DNA of 33,410 nt from Limisphaerales bacterium (GTDB lineage Bacteria > Verrucomicrobiota > Verrucomicrobiia > Limisphaerales > UBA11358): the NCBI GenBank assembly GCA_003151855.1, contig PLYV01000094.1, positions 1-33,410 on the forward strand, given 5' to 3'. Positions 7,296 through 14,300 of the stretch are shown piece after piece. The position numbers and the translations under genes are program-made. The notes beneath the pieces are model-generated. The model did not search any database. It was not told the origin of the DNA and saw only the letters and a list, made by a program, of their open reading frames with translations. The first letter of the stretch is position 1, and each line of letters begins with the position of its first letter.

Positions 7296-8716
7296 AATTC
7301 AAAATCTATCCAAGTGATTAAGTCACCGAGCGCCGGACGGCCGTCGTGACGCCAGGTCAGAGGCGGGTTTTGCATCTGGCCGAGCGGACAAATCCGCGTG
7401 ACGCCCCAGCGCGCAAATTGCAGCGCCAGCGCCCTGCTCTTCTCATCCGGCGCAGCGATGCCCACGGTCGAAATTTTTCCAACAATCTCGTCCACGCCGG
7501 GCAATACCGCCGCCACGTCCGGCACCGGCTTGACGTAGATAAACCGGTTCAGCGGCGAGAAGCGGAAACGCACTTCATGCTCAAACACCACCGTCCACGC
7601 GGTTGAATTCCGGCTCGCCCACAGCTTCACGTCGCCGCGATGCGCCGCGAGCGATTCGTAGAGCGAACGCCGCGAGGCGATGGCGGCGGATTCTTCCACG
7701 GAAATTTTCCCGCGCGGTTCGGCAGCCTCGCGCCGCATCAGCTCGGCGGCGAGCAGCGCGGCAAATTTGTCCGATTCCACCGCGCCGCGTTCCTCGACGT
7801 AGATGACGTGCGGCGAGAGGCAGCCGTTTTGATCCCACGCAATCACGTCGTCCGCCGCGCAGGAAACAACCTTGGCAATGTCCTCGTCGCGCAAAACCTC
7901 GCGCGCCACATAGCCAAAGCTGACGCGCTGACCGTAGCCGAGGAAGCGGGTCTTCGCCGGCAGCCGCGAGCGGATCGCCAGCAGCGTCTCGTCGCTGCCG
8001 GTGGCCGTCACGCAATCGGCCCCGGCGAACAGCGCGGTTTCCAAAGCCACGTTGCCGCCGCGCCACTCGGCCAGTTCGAGGCACGCACCAAGCTTGTGGT
8101 CGGCTTCGTAGATCGAATGCGCAAAGAGGCGGGGCAGCAACGCCGCGCCGCTCGCGCACTTCATGAACTGCGCCGAGCGCGTGAGCAGGCCGAGCGTCAG
8201 GCTCATCAGGGCGGGATTCGGCAGATTGCCCGCCGCGATGTGGACGAGCAAATCCGGCCCATGCCAGAAATGAGGCGGTTGGCACTGGGCGCGGGGCGCG
8301 GGGTGGTGAGATTCCGTCACCGCCATGCCATTGTCCAAATCTTGTTCCAGCAACGCCTGAAAATTCTCCGGCGTGAACCGGCGGAAAAACTCGTCGAGAC
8401 CGCGCGCCAAAATTTCCGGCGGAAAACCTGCGGCTGGAGCGCCGGCCTCCGGCACGGCGTGTTTCAACGTGTCGCCCGGGCCGTGCCGGAGGCCGGCGCT
8501 CCGCCCGCTTGCCAGCGCGAGCCGGCGGAATTTATTTTCCGGCCGGAGCCATTCCGACGCAACTTCGCACAGGATGCTCACAAGCTCGTCCGTGGTGCGC
8601 GACACCAGATATTTCTCGCGGTTGCGTTTCAGCGTGTCGCACGCCTCCGTAATCATCGTGGGCGACAACGTCGCTTCCGGCGGCAGGTCGGCGAGGAAAT
8701 AGTTCGGAAGGTTCAT
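7292..8716 (-). CDS. Acyl-CoA reductase, LuxC family
   Basis: 474 aa. The family features are GPDLLVHIAAGNLPNPALMSL (about 153-173), VTATGSDETL, FLGYGQRVSFGYV and DQNGCLSPHVIYVE, with Cys299 as the likely thioester-forming cysteine. LuxC-type enzymes reduce an activated fatty acyl group to the aldehyde with NADPH. The gene starts six bases after the luxE-like stop and overlaps queD by four bases, so it belongs to this operon. Residues of about 70-97 are encoded by a perfect 23-base inverted repeat and its flanks, an in-frame insertion lying between the N-terminal helices and the core. No luciferase (luxAB) gene is present, so the role is not light production; a wax, aldehyde or lipid tailoring role is possible. 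Confidence 0.85.
   Translation of the reverse strand: MNLPNYFLADLPPEATLSPTMITEACDTLKRNREKYLVSRTTDELVSILCEVASEWLRPENKFRRLALASGRSAGLRHGPGDTLKHAVPEAGAPAAGFPPEILARGLDEFFRRFTPENFQALLEQDLDNGMAVTESHHPAPRAQCQPPHFWHGPDLLVHIAAGNLPNPALMSLTLGLLTRSAQFMKCASGAALLPRLFAHSIYEADHKLGACLELAEWRGGNVALETALFAGADCVTATGSDETLLAIRSRLPAKTRFLGYGQRVSFGYVAREVLRDEDIAKVVSCAADDVIAWDQNGCLSPHVIYVEERGAVESDKFAALLAAELMRREAAEPRGKISVEESAAIASRRSLYESLAAHRGDVKLWASRNSTAWTVVFEHEVRFRFSPLNRFIYVKPVPDVAAVLPGVDEIVGKISTVGIAAPDEKSRALALQFARWGVTRICPLGQMQNPPLTWRHDGRPALGDLITWIDFEL
8431..8507. repeat. Palindromic element inserted in frame in the luxC-like gene
   Basis: Two perfect 23-base arms (8436-8458 and 8480-8502) with the core GCCGGCCTCCGGCAC flank a 21-base loop, and the outer bases GCGG/CCGC extend the pairing. 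The element is open through the coding frame and adds about 28 residues rich in Gly, Ala and Pro to the acyl-CoA reductase. Confidence 0.9.
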
Positions 8717-8722
8717 CGGGGT

Positions 8723-9982
8723 TTACGCGTTCATCAAGGAACAGCCGCGTGGTTCGGCGAGTTGCGCGCGACCGATCAGTTCAAAGCCGTCACCCCGGCG
8801 GACGCCCAAATCTTCCGTCTGGATGGCGGCGACGGAAAAGACATTCGCCAGATCGAGAATGCGGATGAGTCCGGTTTCGCCTTCGCCGACTTCGCGACCG
8901 GTTTCCGGTGAAATGATTTGCACGCGCGCCCAGGGTGGAAAATGAAAGTGGCGGGTGACGGGTGACAGGTGACGGACGGGCGTCACGCCACTTGCCACTT
9001 GCCACGCGTCACTCGTCACGCTGTCGTAAGCCTGCGAGCTTAATTCACTCATGCCGTATTCGCAGAGGATGTTTTCACGCGGCACGCCGAGACGTTCGGT
9101 GATGAGCACGTGCAGTTCCGCCTTGGGCAGCGTGCGGGAACGGTTTTTGTAACCGCCGGTTTCCATCACGCGCGAACCGGGCGGAACCTCGACCCGCAGG
9201 TCTCGCTCCACCAAGTAATCCAGCAGGTGCACAAAAGAAAACGCGGTGCCCAAAACAAGTGACGGGTGACGAGTGACGGGTGACGGGTTCAGCGCTGCCA
9301 GCGTCGCCGCGAAATCCAGCGTCCACGAGCCATCGTCTGCCAGCTTGCCGAAAAATTCGTGCCGGCTCGCGCCTTCGCAGGAGCAAAGCTGCTCCGGCGA
9401 CGCAAGCGCGGGGACGCTCGCCCCACCACCGAGCTTTTGCCGCACCACTTCAAACATATGGACAAGCGAGGAGTGCGGCACCTGCTCTGGCGGCGGCGTC
9501 AGGATGGCCAATTTGAAATTTGAAATTCCAGATTTGAAATCCGGCAGGGCGTTCGCGCAAAACTGCGGCCACAGCGACGCCTCATACACCGCCAGCGATT
9601 CGGCGCAGTGGAAATGCCGGCTGGGTTTCTGCTCCGTCGTGCCGCTGGAATGGAAGACGGCGGTGCGTTCGGCTGGCGGAATACTGGTGAGTTCCAGTTC
9701 CTTGAACGCGCCCGTCGGCACGGCGGGGATTTGCGTCCAAACTTTCACCGTCTCCGGCGTGAGGTTGCGCGCCGCGCAGATTTTGCGGTAGGCGGGATTG
9801 TGCTGGAACTGGAGCGCGAACAGTTCCAGCGCCAGCGCGGAAAATTCCAAATCCAAAATGTCGCGCGAAGAACGCAAAGGAGGCGCAGGGACTTTTTCTT
9901 TTCGGTCTTCGCGGTCTTCGCGCGACGCACTCGAAATTAATTCGCGCAGGCGCGCGGCAAAACTGGAAAGTTCTTGGTTCAT
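8723..9982 (-). CDS. LuxE-like acyl-protein synthetase / acyl-activating enzyme
   Basis: 419 aa from ATG 9982. The adenylate-forming signature FHSSGTTEQKPSRH lies at about 110-123, METGGYKNRSR at 273-283, EYGMSELSSQAY at 308-319, and ETGLIRILDLAN with IQTEDLG near the end. LuxE proteins activate a fatty acid with ATP and hand it to the LuxC reductase, and the luxC-like gene follows after six bases. The protein is longer than usual because at least four, probably five, repeat-derived stretches lie in frame: about residues 19-42, 148-158, 186-208, 231-241 and 320-346. All key motifs lie outside them, so the enzyme may still work. The open frame extends upstream to 10201 without any family similarity; MNQELSSFAARLREL is the natural start. 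Confidence 0.85.
   Translation of the reverse strand: MNQELSSFAARLRELISSASREDREDRKEKVPAPPLRSSRDILDLEFSALALELFALQFQHNPAYRKICAARNLTPETVKVWTQIPAVPTGAFKELELTSIPPAERTAVFHSSGTTEQKPSRHFHCAESLAVYEASLWPQFCANALPDFKSGISNFKLAILTPPPEQVPHSSLVHMFEVVRQKLGGGASVPALASPEQLCSCEGASRHEFFGKLADDGSWTLDFAATLAALNPSPVTRHPSLVLGTAFSFVHLLDYLVERDLRVEVPPGSRVMETGGYKNRSRTLPKAELHVLITERLGVPRENILCEYGMSELSSQAYDSVTSDAWQVASGVTPVRHLSPVTRHFHFPPWARVQIISPETGREVGEGETGLIRILDLANVFSVAAIQTEDLGVRRGDGFELIGRAQLAEPRGCSLMNA
8954..9023. repeat. Heptamer repeat inside the luxE-like gene (copy d)
   Basis: Three units GGTGACR are followed, after a short turn, by five units of the complementary type (CACTTGC twice, CACGCGT, CACTCGT, CACGCTG), all in exact 7-base register. 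It encodes roughly residues 320-346 (SVTSDAWQVASGV and SPVTRH) between the EYGMSELSSQAY motif and the C-terminal subdomain. Confidence 0.85.
9259..9286. repeat. Heptamer repeat inside the luxE-like gene (copy c)
   Basis: Four exact 7-base units (GTGACGG, GTGACGA, GTGACGG, GTGACGG) encode the stretch PSPVTRHPS, near residues 231-241. The unit is the same as in the copy at 8954-9023, and the protein repeats SPVTRH at both sites. Confidence 0.88.
9364..9424. repeat. Imperfect palindrome inside the luxE-like gene (copy e)
   Basis: The centre GGAGCAAAGCTGCTCC (9380-9395) is flanked by partly complementary GC-rich arms. It encodes the Gly/Ala/Ser/Cys stretch near residues 186-208, which has no counterpart that I know in LuxE. 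This is the weakest of the five candidate insertions in the gene. Confidence 0.45.
9510..9543. repeat. Heptamer repeat inside the luxE-like gene (copy b)
   Basis: Units AATTTGA, AATTTGA, AATTCCA, GATTTGA in exact 7-base register encode FKSGISNFKLAI. It is the same AATTTGA-type unit that forms the tail ISNLKFEI of the CNNM gene at 2765. Confidence 0.85.
9860..9926. repeat. Palindromic element inside the luxE-like gene (copy a)
   Basis: A perfect 12-base inverted repeat (GTCGCGCGAAGA at 9860-9871 and its complement at 9915-9926) bounds 67 bases. The part next to the right arm holds 9-base units of the type GCGAAGACC. In the protein this gives SREDREDRKEK and a Pro/Arg-rich stretch near residues 19-42. 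Confidence 0.8.
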
Positions 9983-10305
9983 GCGGTGTTTGTTCGGGGC
10001 TGGTTTTCCGCGACAGCCGGCGGGCAGGATACCAGCCGCGCGCGCCACGGCAAGACGGGATTGCGGGCGGTGATTTCCCGTTGAACGGCAGACGGACGAA
10101 CCAGCATCTGTCCCCCGTCCAAGGTTGCCAGAAACGGCCATTGACGCCGGCACTGGGCAACCGTCTAAAGCGGGCAGCCCGCTCGTCCATACGGCCCGCA
10201 CCCGTCTCCGCCCCGCCTCGGTTCTCGTTTCACCCAGCCGAGGCGTCGGTGCCTCAAAACGACTCCCGTTTTGCCTGCCCGCCGTGGCGGCGACCCGCCA
10301 AAGGC

Positions 10306-10389
10306 ACTTTTTTCACCTGCCCGACGCGGCGGTTGCCCCAAACGAGTCTCGTTTTGGGTCGCCGACGGCGGGAGCAGGGCGAAAAAAGT
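10306..10389. repeat. 84-base near-palindromic element
   Basis: The outer ends ACTTTTTTC and GAAAAAAGT pair, GC-rich arms with some mismatches follow, and the centre is the exact palindrome AACGAGTCTCGTT. A second half-copy (CAAAACG...CGTTTTG and a GC-rich arm) lies just upstream at about 10255-10300. It could act as a transcription terminator but looks more like a repetitive element. Confidence 0.65.
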
Positions 10390-10469
10390 CCCGTTACCAC
10401 CTCCAACCCCACCAAGTTGGTCAAAAAGCGACAGTTGCGGCTGGGGCTACCGCTCGACGCGCCAGCATC

Positions 10470-10590
10470 TTGGACTGCGCCGGCAGAGCGAAGCGGCGAC
10501 GGCGCTTTCGGGCGGACAAGGTCGTGAATATTTCAACCCGCAGCGTGCGTGCGAAAGCGGGGTGGCGCTGCGCTTGCCACCGCAGTCCAA
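10470..10590. repeat. 121-base MITE-like element with TTGGACTGCG ends
   Basis: The ends TTGGACTGCG (10470-10479) and CGCAGTCCAA (10581-10590) are exact complements, and the arms stay similar for about 40 bases inward to CTTTCG/CGAAAG. The centre has no gene. The structure is that of a small non-autonomous inverted-repeat element; no transposase is nearby to tell which family mobilises it. Confidence 0.75.
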
Positions 10591-10767
10591 AACCGGTGGC
10601 CGTCCGCAAGAACTTCGCGGTTCCATTTTCCATTCTCCGCAGTTCAAATATCCACTAACTGAAACAAACCATGAAAGCTGACTACATCCAACAAAACGGT
10701 TCTTCGCTGTTTTCGGTGGAACCGGGTGGATTGGGAACTGGCTTTTGCCCGGCTCTGAAGGAGCCAT

Positions 10768-10952
10768 GGAAATTAGCCGGGGGCAAGCTGCCAGCGCCGC
10801 CCCCGGAACGACCACCTCTCGGAGTCCGCCCCGGCGGGGCGGTGGAAGGCTGGGGAACATCCCGTTCCGGCGTCCTTTCAGGACGCTGACGACTCGGAGG
10901 CCGTTACCGGGGGCGGCGACCGCCGGGGCGGTCTTGCCCCCGGCTAATTTCC
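10768..10952. repeat. 185-base MITE-like element with GGAAATTAGCCGGGGGCAAG ends
   Basis: Perfect 20-base terminal inverted repeats (10768-10787 and 10933-10952) enclose a GC-rich centre with CGGCGGGG/CCGGGGCGG-type stretches. It interrupts the frame that starts at 10671. The structure indicates a small mobile or formerly mobile element. Confidence 0.8.
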
Positions 10953-11368
10953 GCAGTCCCGCCGGGAGACCAGTGTTGCATTGGCAGTCTCGATGCAAAA
11001 TACCATAGCAAAATACCATAAATACATTGAAAAAAAAGGGTATTTAGCGTTTTATGTTTACCTGCGTTCAATCCGCCAAAATCATCCTCAATGGGGTATA
11101 AAAAGTCATTTCTGGCAACCGATGGCAACTAAACAGAGTGGACCAAACTTGGGATTGCGGCCTGAAAGCCTACGCGGTAAGGCGACGGCGAATACAACAT
11201 CTGGCGCAGCCTGCGCAAATGTTTTGACTACAAAACCGCCGTCTGCACCGCGTTCGTGGAAACGAGGTCGTCCACCTCATTGAGGACTTTGTCGTGCAAG
11301 GCGGCGTCTCTACCGACTTCGTCAAGTGGCGCGAGGACGACAGATGCTGTATGCCATGAGCACTTGTT

Positions 11369-14300
11369 CTAGTTGAGTAAAATCCGAAAGACCACGGCAA
11401 AATTGTTTGGAAGTTGACTGGATTGAGCGATTACCAAAGCTTGATCTGTCTGTCTCCAGTGGATTTTTTCCTGGCTGCCCAGCAATTGAATATTTTGGAT
11501 GGATGGGTTCAGCCACCCGGCGGATTTGCCGAGCGATTTGATGCTCACGCCGTTTGTTGGCGCGCCAAGCACGATGGCGTAAATCGTCCGGCCGTCTTTG
11601 GATTGCGTGAAGCGCACGTCTTCGGCCGTAAACGGCTGGCCTTTGCCCTCGTTGAATCCTTGTGCGCTCAAAGCCGCGCCTGCCGAGGCCGGCCCTTCGC
11701 CGAACACTTTCCACGGGCGCGTGCCGAAAATACATTCCTTGTTCACGTCCATCCAGTCGGCGATTCCTTCGACGACTTTGAGTTCCTTCTCGTCAATCGT
11801 GCCATCGCCGCGCACCGGAATGTTCAGCAGCAAATTCCCGTTCTTGCTGACTACATTCACGAGCGTCTGGATCACCGTCTTGGCGGACTTGTAGCCGTTG
11901 CGATTGTAAAGGCCGCGGTCGTAGTGCCAGTCACCGAGGCAGGTGTCCGTCTGCCACGGCTGGAGTTGAATCTCGTTGGCCGAACCGCGCTCAATGTCCC
12001 ACACCATGCACTGTTGCTGCTCCGGCGTGAGGATTTTGCCGAACAGCACGCCATCGTCGCCGTGCAACTTCTCGTTCGTGTTGTAAAAGTCTGCGGCAAT
12101 CTTCAAGCCTGCGTCGCTGATGGGCCAAAGCGGCAGCGCAGTGTCGTCGAAATAAATCAGGTCGGGATGATATTTTTTGATAAGGTCGGCGGTGCGATTG
12201 TAGAACTTGTCGCAATAGGCTTGGTCTGGAATGGAAATGCTGTTGCCCCAATTCCATTGGGAATGAATCTTGCCGGGATTCCGGTAATCCTTCGTCGGCG
12301 CATGATTTTGCGCATACAAATCCTGCGGATTGAGGCCGTCCCACCACTTGCCCACACCATCGGCTTTCGTCAGCTTGCCGTCGTAATCCTGCGCCGGCTC
12401 ATACCAACTCCACGCGTGCGCGGCGTGAACGCTAACACCGAACTTTAATCCATTGTCGCGCGCCGCTTTCGCCCAGCCGCCGATTAAATCTTTCTTCGGT
12501 CCGATGGCAACCGAGTTCCACGGTTGATAGGTGGAATCCCACAAATCAAAATTGTCGTGGTGATTGGCGAGCGCGAAGAAGTATTGCGCCCCGGCGCGCT
12601 TGTAGAGTTCCACCAATTTTTCTGGATCCCAATTCTCCGCCTTCCATTCATGAATCACATCCTTGAAACCAAACTCCAGCGGCGAGCCGTAGTGGTTGGT
12701 GTGAAATTGAAACTGCCAGCCACCGGTCTGATACATTCCGCGCGCATACCAGTCGCCGGCTTCCGGCTGGCATTGCGGTCCCCAATGCGCCCAGATGCCA
12801 AACTTGGCGTCGCGGAACCACTCCGGCACTTGGTATTGCTTGAGCGAGTCCCACGTTGGCGCAAATTTGCCGGACACCATCGGCTCGGCCACTTTTGTCG
12901 CGCTGACTTGCAGCAACACGCAGCCATGCGGCGGCAGTTCGGCGGTAAAATTTGTCTGCGCGCTCAACATCTTGTGCGTCCACAAATCGCGGACGTTTGG
13001 CGGAACGATAAAACCATGATCCTGCCATGAAACGTTCGCTGCCAATGGCTTCGCCGTTCGGTTGAAAATGCCGACGGCCAACGCGCCGCTGGCGAGGTGT
13101 CTTGTCCAAATTTCCGGCGAACTGCCGGCCGCAGTCACTCGTCGGGCGGGCTGGCCGAGCGGGTCTTGGTTAATGTCAATCACTTCATCGTTGTTGAGCA
13201 GCGCGAGCGTGGCCGGGTCGAGATCGGTCAGGTTCGCGCCCAGCATCAGCGGCGATGGCGCGAGCGCCCAGAGCGACATGAGCGTGCGTTGTTCGTCATG
13301 CGTGAAACGGGTCTGATGCTCTTTGGAATTCGTCCAGCAGCGGATGCTGAGGTGGCCAAATGGAATCATATCCGCGTCTGGCCAATGTCCTGGCACGCCT
13401 GCGCCCTGCCAGCGCGCGACCAGGTCAAATTGATGATTTAATTTTTTCCACTCGTCCCAAAAATCGCCGGAGATGCGCCAGAGGTTTGCGTTGGTGCGAA
13501 TATGTTCGGCGAAACGAAAATCTGTTTCACCGGGCGAGGTGCTGAAAACAATCTGTCGCCCGCACTTGTCAATCGCCTTACGGATCATCTCAATTTCGCC
13601 TGCGTTGTAGGGCACCGAAAGGTCGTCCACCTTGATGTAGTCCAGCCCCCACGCAGCATAAAGCCGGAACATGGAGTCATACCACGCCTGGCCCGCCTCG
13701 TTGTCGCGCACGCCAAACATGTCCGGACACCAGCCGCAAATGCTTTTCGGGTTCGCGGCATCGGCGGCGGTAAACCCGCTGCCTTCAATCGGCATCTTTG
13801 CCCTGACGGCCTGACGCGGGATGCCGCGCATCATGTGAAAACCGAATTTCAAATTCATTGCGTGAATCTCATCCACGAGCGGCTTAAAGCCTTTGCCGCC
13901 GATGGCCGAGGGAAACCGGTTCGTTGCTGGCAGCATCCGCCCGAATTCGTCAGCAAACAATTTTGCGCCGCTGCGTTCTTTGGTCAGGTTCTTGTCGTCG
14001 TAGGTGGTCACGGAATCATACCAGCGAAAATCAATGACCACATAATTCCAGCCGTGCGCGAGCAGATGCTTCTTTAAGTAGCGGGCATTGGCGAGCGTCT
14101 CCGCCTCGGTCACGCTGTCGCCAAAGGCATCGTAACTGTTCCAGCCCATTGGCGGCGTCATCGCAGTTCGGTTGCCGGTCACGAGTGTGAATTTGGTCTC
14201 TGCCTGGCCGGTGGAATTTTTGGCGAACACGGAGAACGCATATTCACCTGCCGTCTTGAGCGATCCACTGATCAAGCCCGTCTTCGGATCAAGCGTCAGG

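Larger units (their letters stand above)
9983..11368. other. Gene-free, repeat-rich region
   Basis: About 1.4 kb without a credible intact gene, although several frames stay open because the DNA is GC-rich. It holds a small hairpin (CGCCTCGG at 10214-10221 paired with 10238-10245), three inverted-repeat elements listed separately, a leader-like start at 10671 (GAAACAAACC then ATGAAAGCTGAC) whose frame runs straight into the element at 10768, and an AT-rich stretch at about 10990-11110. At 11181-11359 a possible frameshifted gene remnant is seen: GDGEYNIWRSLRKCFDY in one frame, continued as GNEVVHLIEDFVVQGG in the next. I do not recognise its family. Confidence 0.7.

Noticed and set aside
7640-8911. 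423-codon plus-strand frame over the luxC-like gene
   Set aside because: Antisense to a gene with recognised motifs; low-complexity Arg/Gln/Ala composition.
8954-9023. Possible CRISPR-like array
   Set aside because: The units are 7 bases long with no spacers and lie in a coding gene.
9983-10201. Upstream extension of the luxE-like frame
   Set aside because: The added residues do not resemble LuxE and a natural start exists at 9982.
10081-10681. Overlapping plus-strand frames of 130-180 codons
   Set aside because: They run through inverted-repeat elements and are rich in Arg/Pro/Ala; open only because of GC content.
11414-12448. 344-codon plus-strand frame over the GH27-GH29 gene
   Set aside because: Antisense shadow; the minus strand has complete GH29 motifs here.
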